Shown in pieces: positions 20,580 through 29,536 of a stretch of 64,000 nucleotides of DNA. Each line of letters starts with the position of its first letter. Position 1 is the first letter of the stretch. The stretch comes from an uncultured Oxalobacter sp. (GTDB taxonomy: Bacteria; Pseudomonadota; Gammaproteobacteria; Burkholderiales; Burkholderiaceae_D), in contig CAKQWF010000001.1 of the NCBI GenBank assembly GCA_934277985.1, forward strand, positions 186,001-250,000, in the 5' to 3' direction. The position numbers and the translations under genes are program-made. Below the pieces are notes generated by a model, which made no database searches, had not been told where the DNA came from, and saw only the letters and a program-made list of their open reading frames with translations.

Positions 20580-22489
20580 TGCAGGATATGCAGGAAGAAA
20601 AACCGGACGATCCGGTAGCGGTTGCGGGCAGTGTGTCTTCGTCCGCATCGGCGTCTGAAAGGGCGGCCGTCGCCGAGGCGGTCAGACAGCTGCCACATTT
20701 GCCTGGGGTGTACCGGTTTTTCGACAGCAACGACAAGTTGCTTTATGTCGGCAAGGCTCGTGATCTCGTCAAGCGGGTCAGTTCGTATTTCCAGAAAACT
20801 GCACCTTCGCCGCGTATCGCCATGATGGTAACGAAGATCGCGCGTTTGGAAACGACGGTTACGCGCAGCGAGGTGGAAGCCTTGTTGCTCGAAAGCAATC
20901 TGATCAAGACACTGCATCCTCATTACAACATCATTTTCCGGGACGACAAGTCTTATCCCTATCTGAAAATCACCGGTCAGCCGGTGCCGAGAGTGGTGTA
21001 TTACCGGGGGTCGGTGGATCGCAAGAACCGGTTTTTCGGGCCGTTTCCGAATGCTTCTGCCGTTCGTGAGACGATCCAGATATTGCAAAAGGTTTTCCGG
21101 TTGCGTACGTGCGAGGACAGTGTTTTCAAAAACAGGACGCGCCCTTGTCTCTTGTACCAGATCGAACGTTGCAGCGGACCTTGTGCAGGTCTGATCGATG
21201 CCGATGAGTACCGCAAGGATGTCGAGGATGCCGCACGTTTTTTGCGTGGCGGCCAGAATGATGTGCTGGCCGAGTTGCAGGACAAGATGGCTGCTCATGC
21301 CGAAAGGCTGGAATTCGAGGAAGCCGCTTCCGTCAGGGACAGGATTTCGGCGCTTTCACGTGTGTTGCAACAGCAAAGCATGGAAACGGACAGCGGGCAG
21401 GATGCGGATATCATCGCCGTTGTTGTTCGTGAAAACCGGGCTTGCGTGAATCTGGCGATGGTGCGCGGCGGTCGTCATCTGGGCGACAAGGCTGTGTTTC
21501 CGGGCAATATGGGCAATGTCGACGAACGCGATGGCCAAACGCTGGAAGAACAGGTTCTGCAAGCTTTTATGGCGCAGCATTATATCGATGGACAGATTCC
21601 TGCCAACATCATCGTGAATGTGGAGCCGGACGATCCGGCGCTGGTGGCTGCCTTGTCGGCGCAGTGCGGACACAGGGTTCATCTGGTATCACAACCACAG
21701 GGGCAACGGCGGTTATGGCTGGAAATGGCGAAAAAGAATGCCGAAATCGCACTGGAAAGGGTGCTTGACCGCTCGGAATTGCAACTGTCCAGGGTCAGGG
21801 CACTGATAGAACTCATGGGGCTGGATATCGACGACCCGGACAACTTGCGTATCGAGGCGTTTGATATCAGTCATACACAGGGCGAGGCGGAACAGGCTTC
21901 CTGTGTCGTTTTTCATCATTGTGTCATGCAAAATGGCGAATACAGGCGTTACAATATCACCGGCATTACGCCAAGGGATGATTATGCCGCCATGAAGCAG
22001 GTATTGACGCGGCGGTATGAAAAACTGGTGGGGCATGAAGAGATGATGCCGCATATCGTTCTGGTTGATGGCGGCAAGGGACAGGTGGCGATGGCGTCGA
22101 AAGTCTTTGCCGAGCTCGGACACGATCTTGGAAGGATCGTCGGGGTTGCCAAGGGAGAAGGGCGCAAGGTCGGTCTGGAAACGCTGGTATATGCCGATGG
22201 ACGATTGCCTGACGAACTGGGCAAGGATTCCGGCGTCCTGATGCTGATCGCACAGATTCGTGACGAGGCGCACCGCTTTGCCATTACCGGCATGCGTGCC
22301 AAACGTGACAAGAAACGTCATGCATCGCGTCTGGAAGAAATCGAGGGAGTCGGTGCAAGAAGGCGCCAGCGGTTGCTGGCACGTTTCGGCAGTGTGCGGG
22401 GCGTGGCAGACGCTTCGGTGGACGATCTGGCTACCGTCGAGGGAATATCGCGTCATCTCGCGCAACAGATATATGACCAGTTGCATTAG
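20579..22489 (+). CDS. uvrC: Excinuclease ABC subunit C
   Basis: This 636-residue nuclease makes both incisions in nucleotide excision repair. The GIY-YIG domain starts at [20 protein letters not shown] (about residues 40-59). A UVR motif for UvrB contact (about 225-260), the RNase H-like 5' nuclease with VDGGKGQV, and C-terminal helix-hairpin-helix motifs follow. The ATG at 20579 overlaps the nagZ TGA. The frame is open from 20456, but that extension lies inside nagZ and looks non-coding. Confidence 0.95.
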   Translation: MQDMQEEKPDDPVAVAGSVSSSASASERAAVAEAVRQLPHLPGVYRFFDSNDKLLYVGKARDLVKRVSSYFQKTAPSPRIAMMVTKIARLETTVTRSEVEALLLESNLIKTLHPHYNIIFRDDKSYPYLKITGQPVPRVVYYRGSVDRKNRFFGPFPNASAVRETIQILQKVFRLRTCEDSVFKNRTRPCLLYQIERCSGPCAGLIDADEYRKDVEDAARFLRGGQNDVLAELQDKMAAHAERLEFEEAASVRDRISALSRVLQQQSMETDSGQDADIIAVVVRENRACVNLAMVRGGRHLGDKAVFPGNMGNVDERDGQTLEEQVLQAFMAQHYIDGQIPANIIVNVEPDDPALVAALSAQCGHRVHLVSQPQGQRRLWLEMAKKNAEIALERVLDRSELQLSRVRALIELMGLDIDDPDNLRIEAFDISHTQGEAEQASCVVFHHCVMQNGEYRRYNITGITPRDDYAAMKQVLTRRYEKLVGHEEMMPHIVLVDGGKGQVAMASKVFAELGHDLGRIVGVAKGEGRKVGLETLVYADGRLPDELGKDSGVLMLIAQIRDEAHRFAITGMRAKRDKKRHASRLEEIEGVGARRRQRLLARFGSVRGVADASVDDLATVEGISRHLAQQIYDQLH

Positions 22490-22566
22490 AATAACGCCTT
22501 GTATTTTTTGATGTTCTTTGTGATATGAAAGTACAGACCATTAGTGGAACCTGCAAAAATCAAGCT

Positions 22567-23130
22567 ATGCCGTTCAATTTGCCTATTTTCCTGACCTGGC
22601 TTAGGGTTGCGCTCGTCCCTTTGCTGGTGGGGATTTTCTATTTGCCGGAACACTGGATTTCACTGTATGCACAAAGTCTTACCGCAGCGATCATATTCAT
22701 TGTGGCAGCGATTACGGACTGGATCGATGGCTATCTGGCAAGAAAATGGAACCAGACTTCGGCCTTCGGTGCCTTTCTGGATCCTGTTGCCGACAAGCTG
22801 ATTGTTGCCGGTTCGCTGCTTGTCCTGGTACAGCTGGGACGCGTCAGTGCGATTTTGGGTTTTATCATCATCGGACGGGAAATCGCCATTTCGGCGTTGC
22901 GTGAATGGATGGCGAAAATCGGAGAATCGAAATCCGTAGCCGTCAGTTCGCTGGGCAAGGTCAAGACCATTGCGCAGATGATCGCCATTCCGATGCTTTT
23001 GTTTTACAACAAGCTGTTCTATTTTATCGATACGGCGTTTATCGGTACGTACTTGCTGGTGATCGCAGCCATTCTCACGGTTGTGTCGATGTTGTATTAT
23101 TTGCGCAAGGCATTGCCCTTGATGAAGTAA
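22567..23130 (+). CDS. pgsA: CDP-diacylglycerol-glycerol-3-phosphate phosphatidyltransferase
   Basis: This 187-residue membrane enzyme makes phosphatidylglycerol phosphate. The CDP-alcohol phosphotransferase motif is complete in TDWIDGYLARKW and GAFLDPVADK (DGx2ARx8Gx3Dx3D). Four to six membrane helices are visible. An upstream ATG at 22525 would add 14 residues, but MPFNLPIFLTWLRV is the usual N-terminus. tRNA genes follow directly, as in related genomes. Confidence 0.94.
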   Translation: MPFNLPIFLTWLRVALVPLLVGIFYLPEHWISLYAQSLTAAIIFIVAAITDWIDGYLARKWNQTSAFGAFLDPVADKLIVAGSLLVLVQLGRVSAILGFIIIGREIAISALREWMAKIGESKSVAVSSLGKVKTIAQMIAIPMLLFYNKLFYFIDTAFIGTYLLVIAAILTVVSMLYYLRKALPLMK

Positions 23131-23187
23131 ATTTCCAACAGGGGTATTGACAGAATCATATGAAGTGCTAGAATGCACATCTCTAAC

Positions 23188-23263
23188 GCGGGAGTAGCTC
23201 AGTTGGTAGAGCGCAACCTTGCCAAGGTTGAGGTCGAGAGTTCGAGACTCTTCTCCCGCTCCA
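23188..23263 (+). tRNA. tRNA-Gly (anticodon GCC), copy 1
   Basis: The 76-base cloverleaf has acceptor GCGGGAG/CTCCCGC, D arm AGCTCAGTTGGTAGAGC, anticodon stem CAACC/GGTTG with loop TTGCCAA, and TTCGAGA in the T arm. It ends in an encoded CCA. Confidence 0.97.
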
Positions 23264-23343
23264 AATCTTCATTGCATTCTGGAGAATTGGAACCGGTTGG
23301 ACGACAGGTTGTTTGTTTCGTCCGGTAGTCGGAAGAACGTAAT

Positions 23344-23419
23344 GCGGGAGTAGCTCAGTTGGTAGAGCGCAACCTTGCCAAGGTTGAGGTCGAGAGTTCG
23401 AGACTCTTCTCCCGCTCCA
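23344..23419 (+). tRNA. tRNA-Gly (anticodon GCC), copy 2
   Basis: The 76 bases are identical to copy 1 at 23188-23263, separated from it by an 80-base unrelated spacer. CCA is encoded. Confidence 0.97.
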
Positions 23420-23470
23420 TTCGTTTTCGGGTGATTCCGGTTCTGCGTTTTTTCGGTTTTGCAGCCCGAT

Positions 23471-23544
23471 GGCAGGATAGCAAAGTGGTTATGCAGCGGC
23501 CTGCAAAGCCGTAGACGTCGGTTCGATTCCGTCTCCTGCCTCCA
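23471..23544 (+). tRNA. tRNA-Cys (anticodon GCA)
   Basis: The 74-base cloverleaf has acceptor GGCAGGA/TCCTGCC, anticodon loop CTGCAAA giving GCA, and T loop TTCGATTC. CCA is encoded. It completes a Gly-Gly-Cys cluster downstream of pgsA. Confidence 0.96.
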
Positions 23545-23780
23545 TCCTTTTTCCCCATACAGATATCGTCATGAAAGTATGACCTGTCCTGTGCAGGTGG
23601 CGCTTTGCCATACAGCGATCCTTGAAGAAACGGCGGTTCTGTCCTTGATATATGTTTTTGTCCGGTTTGGTGTGCGGTGGATGACGCAAGGAAGCGTCGG
23701 CAGGAATTTTTTGAACTTTTCTGAAAAAAGGTTTATTTTTCTTTTTCGATAAATTTTTTTACTTTGAGCAAAAAAAATAG

Positions 23781-23809
23781 TTGACAGAAGTAACGTCTTC
23801 TGGTTTAAT
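23781..23809 (+). promoter_or_regulatory. Near-consensus sigma-70 promoter for the 29-residue protein
   Basis: A perfect -35 TTGACA (23781-23786) is followed by exactly 17 bases and -10 TTTAAT (23804-23809). The surrounding DNA is AT-rich. Transcription would begin near 23816, about 110 bases before the small gene. The rest of 23545-23780 contains no gene I can support. Confidence 0.85.
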
Positions 23810-23924
23810 GGAGGCCATGGATAAGGGTCACTTGGTTTGACCGCTAGCAAGCAAGTTCCTTTCCTGAGCTGATGAAGCTGATACGTGCAGTACCAACTTT
23901 ACCAACTTTGCGAGGAGAGAAATT

Positions 23925-24014
23925 ATGGAAACCTTTGGAATCGTATTTTGCGGTGCTTTGATGATCTTGGGCGCAATCGGCGCAGTTGTTCAGAGAGCGC
24001 GCGGCAACTGGTAA
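23925..24014 (+). CDS. Small hydrophobic protein of 29 residues, unknown function
   Basis: ATG GAA ACC through TAA encodes 29 residues. It begins METFGIVFCGALMILG and ends in the basic tail VVQRARGNW. The middle (about residues 5-22) is one glycine/alanine-rich membrane helix with a GxxxG-like spacing, and the positive tail predicts N-out/C-in topology. A strong Shine-Dalgarno (GAGGAGAG, 23912-23919) sits five bases upstream of the ATG. A tandem ACCAACTTT repeat (23892-23909) lies just before that. A near-consensus promoter upstream and a perfect terminator downstream make a complete monocistronic unit. I do not recognise the family; such proteins often stabilise a membrane complex. Confidence 0.75.
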   Translation: METFGIVFCGALMILGAIGAVVQRARGNW

Positions 24015-24039
24015 AATACCTTGCCCATCCTGAATAGCA

Positions 24040-24071
24040 ATGCCAGATCGAAATCGATCTGGCATTTTTCT
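24040..24071 (+). terminator. Intrinsic terminator of the small-protein unit
   Basis: ATGCCAGATCG (24040-24050) pairs perfectly with 24055-24065 around AAAT, followed by TTTTCTTTT. The 11-bp stem and U tract make this one of the strongest terminators in the window. Confidence 0.9.
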
Positions 24072-24139
24072 TTTGTGCCATGAAACGGCGTCGTTTTGCA
24101 ATGATGTATGGGAGAAGTACGGGATAGCGGACGGGATGT

Positions 24140-24439
24140 TCAGTCCGCTTTTTCGTTGGAGGCTTCACTGAGCAGGAAAAGGGTGTTTTTTGCGAGTTCG
24201 GCTTCCAGTTCCTTGCTGATGTTGCCGAATTCGTCTTGTGACGATCCCAGAAAGAGCAGGATGCCCATGGGAACGTTCAGCGCATGGCAAATCCGTTGCA
24301 GGGTCGATATGGTGATGTCGCGCTGGTTGTGTTCGATCAGCGAAAGATAGGAAACCGAACATTCGGACAGCTCGGCGAGCTTTGTTTGTGAAAGGCCTCT
24401 TCGTATGCGGCAAGTCTTGATGGCATTGCCTATATCCAT
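24140..24439 (-). CDS. XRE family helix-turn-helix regulator
   Basis: The 99-residue protein starts with an HTH_3 domain (about residues 5-62). IKTCRIRRGLSQTKLAELSECSVSYLSLIEHNQRDI contains the two DNA-contacting helices and is Cro/CI-like. A ~35-residue acidic C-terminal tail follows, with no recognisable sensor domain. It stands alone between the small-protein unit and sodB and is divergent from sodB. An inverted repeat 115 bases upstream (24555-24576) is a possible operator. The target genes are unknown. Confidence 0.88.
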   Translation of the reverse strand: MDIGNAIKTCRIRRGLSQTKLAELSECSVSYLSLIEHNQRDITISTLQRICHALNVPMGILLFLGSSQDEFGNISKELEAELAKNTLFLLSEASNEKAD

Positions 24440-24826
24440 GGTGTACTCCTCGTGACGGCAGTATTGCGGTTACCTGTTGCAGAACGGTTGTTTATGCGGT
24501 TTTGTCGCGGCATCATGTTCCGGAATAACCGGATTGAATGCGTGTGTACGGTGTTGCAGGCTGAATCATGCCTGCATCCTGAAATGGGCCATTTTAACAG
24601 AAGTCATGGCGAACTGTCCGGATATTGTCGATATGGTTTGATGTTGTTTGGCGAAACGTGAGGCTGTAGATCGTTTGGTGTGTCATTTTTGTGCGGATTG
24701 CACGTCGCATTGTCTGTATATGGGGGAAGTTCTGAAGGCTGGTGTGTGTCAAGCAGCAAATCCGTGTTCATCTTATAATTCAGGAAGCGGTTCTTCAATT
24801 GCCCCTTACAAAAGAAAGGAAATCCT
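24440..24826. other. Divergent intergenic region between the XRE regulator and sodB
   Basis: No gene is supported in these 387 bases. TGCAGGC (24555-24561) and GCCTGCA (24570-24576) form an inverted repeat with an eight-base spacer, operator-like in shape. TATAAT at 24774-24779 is a good -10 for sodB, although no clear -35 stands 17 bases upstream. A GAAAGGAAA Shine-Dalgarno precedes the sodB ATG. Confidence 0.5.
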
Positions 24827-25408
24827 ATGAAACATGAATTGCCGACACTGCCTTATCCGATGGATGCGCTGGCTCCCTACATTTCGAAAGAAACGCTGGA
24901 ATATCACTATGGACGTCATCACAAGACGTATGTCGATAATCTGAACAAACAGATCGTCGGTACGGCGTTTGAAAACATGTCGCTGGAAGACATTGTGCGG
25001 AATGCTTCTGGTGGTATTTTCAATAATGCGGCGCAAACCTGGAATCATACGTTTTACTGGAACGGCATGAAACCCAATGGTGGCGGAGAACCGACGGGTG
25101 CTCTCATGAAGGCTATCGAGGCGAAATGGGGGTCGTTTGCCGAATTCCGCAAGGCCTTTTCAGCTGCATGCGGCGCAAACTTCGGTTCCGGATGGACCTG
25201 GCTGGTCAAGAAACCGGATGGTTCTGTCGATATCGTCAATACCTCGAATGCCGCAACGCCGCTCACTGGGGAAGACAAGCCGCTTCTGACCTGTGATGTA
25301 TGGGAACATGCCTACTATATCGATTACCGGAATGCACGTGCAAAATATGCCGAGGAATTCTGGAATGTCGTCAACTGGGATTTCGTCATGGCCAATTTCG
25401 CCTCGTAA
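24827..25408 (+). CDS. sodB: Superoxide dismutase (Fe type)
   Basis: This 193-residue enzyme disproportionates superoxide. Metal ligands are visible: His in [12 protein letters not shown], His in QTWNHTFYW, and Asp and His in [35 protein letters not shown] fits the iron-type subfamily better than manganese, but metal use is inferred. There is no signal peptide, so it is cytoplasmic. It stands as a single gene closed by a strong terminator. Confidence 0.95.
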   Translation: MKHELPTLPYPMDALAPYISKETLEYHYGRHHKTYVDNLNKQIVGTAFENMSLEDIVRNASGGIFNNAAQTWNHTFYWNGMKPNGGGEPTGALMKAIEAKWGSFAEFRKAFSAACGANFGSGWTWLVKKPDGSVDIVNTSNAATPLTGEDKPLLTCDVWEHAYYIDYRNARAKYAEEFWNVVNWDFVMANFAS

Positions 25409-25443
25409 TGCATGCGTTGGCCGTTTTCAAGCCTGTACAGGCA

Positions 25444-25475
25444 AAAAGCCTCGCTGTATGCGAGGCTTTTTTTTT
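25444..25475 (+). terminator. Intrinsic terminator after sodB
   Basis: AAAAGCCTCG (25444-25453) pairs with CGAGGCTTTT (25461-25470) around a seven-base loop. The T run continues to 25475. Confidence 0.9.
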
Positions 25476-25657
25476 GCACATCGGGTGCCGGTTTTCCGGA
25501 AACGTTGTTTTTTCGGAAAACAGTGAAGGTGCGATTGGGTTGCGGTAGCCGGTGAACGGCGATGCAGGGCGTGATGACAGGTGTGGCGCAGCAATCCCGG
25601 GTGTGACAGAATGTTGTCCTATAATACCAACCAATCTTTCTGTATGGAGGCGTCATC

Positions 25658-26593
25658 ATGAACAATACTGTCATTCTTTCTTCCGATGCCTGTCTCGGCC
25701 ATGTCCCCGGTCCGGAGCATCCGGAGTGTCCCGACCGTCTGATCGCTGTACGGGAAGCGTTGATGGCGCCTGAGTTCGAGTCGGTCCCGTGGCGTCATGC
25801 ACCGCTGGGAACGAAAGAACAGCTGTTGCTTGTGCATACGCCTGAGTATGTCCGCCGGATCGAGACTATCCGGCCAAAAGTTGGGTATGTGCCGCTTGAT
25901 GGCGGGGATACGATCATGTCGCCGGGTACCTGGGATTGTGTGATGAGTTGCGTCGGTGCGGCCTGCATGGGGGTCGATCTGGTGATGAAAGGCGAGGCGG
26001 ACAATGTGTTTTGTGCGACCCGTCCGTGTGGACATCATGCCGAACCGGACAGGGCCATGGGATTTTGTGTGTTCAACCACGCGGCTATCGGCGCGGCGTA
26101 TGCCTACAAGAAATACAAGCTGGAGCGTGTCGCAATCGTCGATTTCGACGTGCATCACGGAAACGGTACGCAGGATGCTTTTTACCACCGTCCGGAAATC
26201 TTTTATGCGTCCTGTCACCAGTCGCCTTTTTATCCGGGCAGCGGCGCACGCTATGAAACGGGTATCGATCACAATGTTGTCAATGTACCGCTGACACGCG
26301 GTGCAGGATCCGAGAAGTTCCGGAATTGCATGACGTTCGAAATTTTGCCTGCATTAAAGAAATTCAATCCGTCTTTCCTGATTATTTCAGCCGGTTTCGA
26401 CGCACATCGCAAGGATCCACTTGGCGGGCTGAGTTTTACGGACGATGACTTTTACTGGGTCACGAAAGAGCTGATGAAGGTGGCTGATGAATGTTGTGAC
26501 GGAAAGATCGTCTCCGTGCTGGAAGGCGGGTACAGTCTTGAAGGACTGGCGACCGGAACGGCGGCTCATGTCCGTGCTTTGATGGGGAACTGA
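25658..26593 (+). CDS. Histone deacetylase family protein (class II-like zinc deacetylase)
   Basis: The 311-residue protein has the arginase/deacetylase fold motifs: PCGHHAEPDRAMGFCVFNHAAI with the His dyad, DFDVHHGNGTQDAF with the zinc-binding Asp and His, SAGFDAHRKDPLGG with the second zinc Asp, and LEGGYSLEG. Bacterial members deacetylate small molecules such as acetylpolyamines or acetyl-lysine proteins. The substrate here is not known. GGAGG lies upstream of the ATG. It is monocistronic between sodB and rpsU. Confidence 0.93.
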   Translation: MNNTVILSSDACLGHVPGPEHPECPDRLIAVREALMAPEFESVPWRHAPLGTKEQLLLVHTPEYVRRIETIRPKVGYVPLDGGDTIMSPGTWDCVMSCVGAACMGVDLVMKGEADNVFCATRPCGHHAEPDRAMGFCVFNHAAIGAAYAYKKYKLERVAIVDFDVHHGNGTQDAFYHRPEIFYASCHQSPFYPGSGARYETGIDHNVVNVPLTRGAGSEKFRNCMTFEILPALKKFNPSFLIISAGFDAHRKDPLGGLSFTDDDFYWVTKELMKVADECCDGKIVSVLEGGYSLEGLATGTAAHVRALMGN

Positions 26594-26728
26594 CGTGCGT
26601 GATATGCCGGGCAAAGGCCGTTGTATAATTGCCAAGCAGTTCGGCAAAACCGGAAGATGGCTTCCCAGAAAAAGAATTACCTGATAGAATTTTCATTTTC
26701 CAAAATTGGCTTAACCTGAAATACATTC

Positions 26729-26941
26729 ATGACCACTATTCGCCTTAAAGAAAACGAACCATTCGAAGTCGCCATGCGGCGATTCAAACGTGCTATCGAA
26801 AAAACCGGTCTTCTGACCGAATTGCGTGCCCGCGAGTTTTACGAAAAACCGACTGCTGCACGCAAGAGAAAACTGGCAGCGGCCGTCAAACGTCACTACA
26901 AGCGAATCCGTAGTCAGCAGTTGCCGAAAAAGATGTACTGA
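26729..26941 (+). CDS. rpsU: 30S ribosomal protein S21
   Basis: This 70-residue basic protein binds near the anti-Shine-Dalgarno end of 16S r[34 protein letters not shown] and the [13 protein letters not shown] tail are diagnostic. It heads the macromolecular synthesis operon rpsU-yqeY-dnaG-rpoD. Its own ATG has no clear Shine-Dalgarno. A TATAAT at 26624-26629 could be its -10 element. Confidence 0.97.
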   Translation: MTTIRLKENEPFEVAMRRFKRAIEKTGLLTELRAREFYEKPTAARKRKLAAAVKRHYKRIRSQQLPKKMY

Positions 26942-27050
26942 TCTTTTCCGCCATTTCAGGCGGATTTCGGAAACCTGAATTCAGTTGCCCGCTCCGGTCA
27001 AAGCCGCGGCGGGTTTTGCTGTTCATTGTTTTTGCTTATCGGAGTGCGAC

Positions 27051-27494
27051 GTGAGTTTGAAAGAGCAGATTGTCAATGACATGAAAAACGCCATGCGCGC
27101 CAAGGATACGAAACGGCTTGGAACCATTCGTATGCTGACGGCGGCCATGAAGCAGAAAGAAGTCGACGAACGGATCGAGCTGGATGACCGGCAGATTCTG
27201 GGGATCATCGAAAAAATGATCAAGCAGCGCAAGGACTCGATTGCGCAGTTCGAGGCGGGCGGCCGTCCTGATCTGGCTGAAGGAGAGCGGGCGGAAGTCG
27301 AAGTCCTGTCTGCCTATATGCCGGAAGCGTTGCCGATGGAAGAAATAGAAAAGGCAGTTGCGGAGGCTGTGAAAGATGCAGCTGGCCCGCAGGATATGGG
27401 CAAGGTAATGGGAGTTTTGAAAACGCGTCTTGCCGGACGTGCCGATATGTCGACCGTATCCGCGCTGGTCAAGAAAGCGCTTGCCAAAGCCTGA
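27051..27494 (+). CDS. GatB/YqeY domain protein
   Basis: This 147-residue helical protein resembles the C-terminal tRNA-interacting domain of GatB. SLKEQIVNDMKNAMRAKDTKRLGTIRML is the family start. A GTG at 27051 with GGAG eight bases upstream fits that start; the frame is open from 26985, but the extra residues lie outside the family. Its role in amidotransfer is unproven. The placement between rpsU and dnaG is conserved in betaproteobacteria. Confidence 0.92.
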   Translation: MSLKEQIVNDMKNAMRAKDTKRLGTIRMLTAAMKQKEVDERIELDDRQILGIIEKMIKQRKDSIAQFEAGGRPDLAEGERAEVEVLSAYMPEALPMEEIEKAVAEAVKDAAGPQDMGKVMGVLKTRLAGRADMSTVSALVKKALAKA

Positions 27495-27548
27495 TCCGTT
27501 GATCAATACGCGAAAACGTTTCTCGAATGAAAGAAGTTTGTTGAATTC

Positions 27549-29366
27549 GTGATACCCCAGTCATTCATTCAGGATTTGCTTAACCGCATTGACATTGTCG
27601 AGGTGGTGGGCAATCGCGTGCAACTGAAAAAAGCGGGCGCAAACTTTTTGGGTTTGTGCCCGTTTCATACTGAAAAGACCCCCAGTTTTACCGTCAGTCC
27701 AGTCAAGCAGTTTTATCACTGTTTCGGTTGTGGGCGGCATGGCTCGGCCATTACTTTCCTGATGGAACATTCGGGTCTTTCCTTTGTCGAAGCTGTTGAG
27801 GAGCTGGCGCAAAGTGCCGGTATGACGGTGCCCAAGGATGATTCGCGAATTTCGCCGCAACAGCGTGCGCGCCAGCAAGCCAGGACACTGGCACTGACCG
27901 AAGTGATGGCGGTGGCAAGCCGGTATTACCGGCAGCAGCTCAAACAGTCGCAAAATGCGATCGCCTATCTGAAAAAACGTGGGGTTAGCGGTGAAATCGC
28001 CTTGCGTTTCGGTCTGGGATATGCGCCGTCGTCACGCGATGGGCTCAAGGGCGGCTTTGACGATTATCAGGCGAAAGAACTGGTTGAAGCGGGACTGGTC
28101 ATCGTCAAGGATGATGCGCCGGACGGAGTCGGTCCGGATGCCAGACGGTATGACCGTTTTCGTGATCGGATCATGTTTCCGATCCGCAATACACGCGGGC
28201 AGGTGATCGCGTTCGGCGGACGGATTCTGGAAAGGGGGGAACCCAAATACTTGAATTCCCCGGAAACACCCCTATTTCAGAAGGGAAACGAATTGTATGG
28301 CCTGTTCGAGGCGCGTCAGGCGATACGGGACGCCGGTTATGTGCTGGTCGTGGAAGGCTATATGGATGTTGTGGCGCTGGCGCAGACGGGATTTCCGCAA
28401 GCCGTGGCGACATTGGGAACTGCCTGTACGCCGACACAGGTGCAGAAACTGATGCGTCATACCGACCGGATCGTTTTTTCATTCGATGGCGACAATGCAG
28501 GGCGTGGTGCGGCCAGACGTGCACTGGAGGCCAGTTTGCCGCTGGTGTCCGATACGAAAAGTGTGGCGTTTCTGTTTTTGCCGCCCGAACACGATCCGGA
28601 CAGTTATGTCAGGGAATACGGGCGAGAGGCTTTTGAAGAGCAGGTGGAACGTGCGATGCCGATGTCGGAATTCCTGATGCAGGAAATCGTTTCAGGCAAT
28701 GATATGGATACGATGGAAGGGCGTGCCCGTGCCTTGCACAAGGCTCGGCCATGGTGTGTCGCGATGGCGCCTTCCGCCTTGCGCATTCAGATTCTGAAAA
28801 GGCTGGAACAGATCACGCAGATGCCGGAAGATGAAATGAAAACGTTTTTGGCGTTTGCTGCATCCGGATCGTCCGGGCAGCACGAAAAACGAGTGCGTAC
28901 GCGTTTTCCTCGTTCTCCCCGCCCGCCTGTCGTCGGGCTTGAAAGGCAGGTGATGCGTCTGTTGCTGTTGTATCCGGAATTTGCTGCGTTGCTGGATGAA
29001 GAGGCTGTCGGGGCGATTTCCGCTTTTTCTCCGGACAAGGGGGGATTGTTGCATGCCGTGCTGGGTGCGATCGCTGAGCTGGGCGAACGGCTTGGTTATG
29101 CTTCGCTTGTCGAACAGTTGCGTGCCGATGGGGTGGAATGTGAGCAACTGGTCCGGGATACGCTGGACAGGGAGTATGAGGAAGAACCGGCGCGGATGGA
29201 ATTGCTTGGTGCAGTGCGGCAGATTCGTTTGCGTGTGCTGGCTTCCGAAATGGAAAAACTGGTATCCATGTCGATGGATGCCGATGAGAAAAAGCGACGT
29301 TATCTGGAATTGCGAGAGCGGCAGGAGGCCTTGCAAAAAGAAATGACGCAGGAAAATGTGAAGTGA
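27549..29366 (+). CDS. dnaG: DNA primase
   Basis: This 605-residue primase makes RNA primers at the replication fork. The CHC2 zinc motif is CPFH with CFGCG (about residues 38-65). The RNA polymerase core follows, with the TOPRIM motif VVEGYMDVVAL near residue 270 and FDGDNAGRGA after it. The C-terminal helicase-binding domain is more variable. The start is GTG 27549. Spacing within the operon is 54 bases from yqeY. Confidence 0.96.
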   Translation: MIPQSFIQDLLNRIDIVEVVGNRVQLKKAGANFLGLCPFHTEKTPSFTVSPVKQFYHCFGCGRHGSAITFLMEHSGLSFVEAVEELAQSAGMTVPKDDSRISPQQRARQQARTLALTEVMAVASRYYRQQLKQSQNAIAYLKKRGVSGEIALRFGLGYAPSSRDGLKGGFDDYQAKELVEAGLVIVKDDAPDGVGPDARRYDRFRDRIMFPIRNTRGQVIAFGGRILERGEPKYLNSPETPLFQKGNELYGLFEARQAIRDAGYVLVVEGYMDVVALAQTGFPQAVATLGTACTPTQVQKLMRHTDRIVFSFDGDNAGRGAARRALEASLPLVSDTKSVAFLFLPPEHDPDSYVREYGREAFEEQVERAMPMSEFLMQEIVSGNDMDTMEGRARALHKARPWCVAMAPSALRIQILKRLEQITQMPEDEMKTFLAFAASGSSGQHEKRVRTRFPRSPRPPVVGLERQVMRLLLLYPEFAALLDEEAVGAISAFSPDKGGLLHAVLGAIAELGERLGYASLVEQLRADGVECEQLVRDTLDREYEEEPARMELLGAVRQIRLRVLASEMEKLVSMSMDADEKKRRYLELRERQEALQKEMTQENVK

Positions 29367-29411
29367 AGTGTTTCCGGCAAGAAACAGAACGTATAAAAAC
29401 ACGGAAAATGT

Positions 29412-29494
29412 TATAATATAAGACTTTACATTCGGGATGTGTTGCATATATGCTCATAGATGCAACATGCCCGGTATCGTCTGAGTAATACCGG
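29412..29494 (+). promoter_or_regulatory. Structured rpoD leader with internal promoter -10
   Basis: A perfect TATAAT (29412-29417) lies in the dnaG-rpoD gap, with only a weak -35. It is followed by two hairpins. TGTTGCAT (29440-29447) pairs with ATGCAACA (29460-29467), and CCGGTAT (29471-29477) pairs with ATACCGG (29488-29494). The gap is 170 bases, long for this operon, so rpoD is probably expressed partly on its own. Confidence 0.6.
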
Positions 29495-29536
29495 TGGTTT
29501 CCGGTGTGATGGATTTTCGAGCGGACAACGGACGAC

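Noticed and set aside
23817..23840. Possible seven-codon leader peptide (MDKGHLV) in the small-protein transcript
   Set aside because: The GGAGG is only two bases from its ATG and the predicted transcript start (about 23816) would leave it without a leader, so translation is unlikely.
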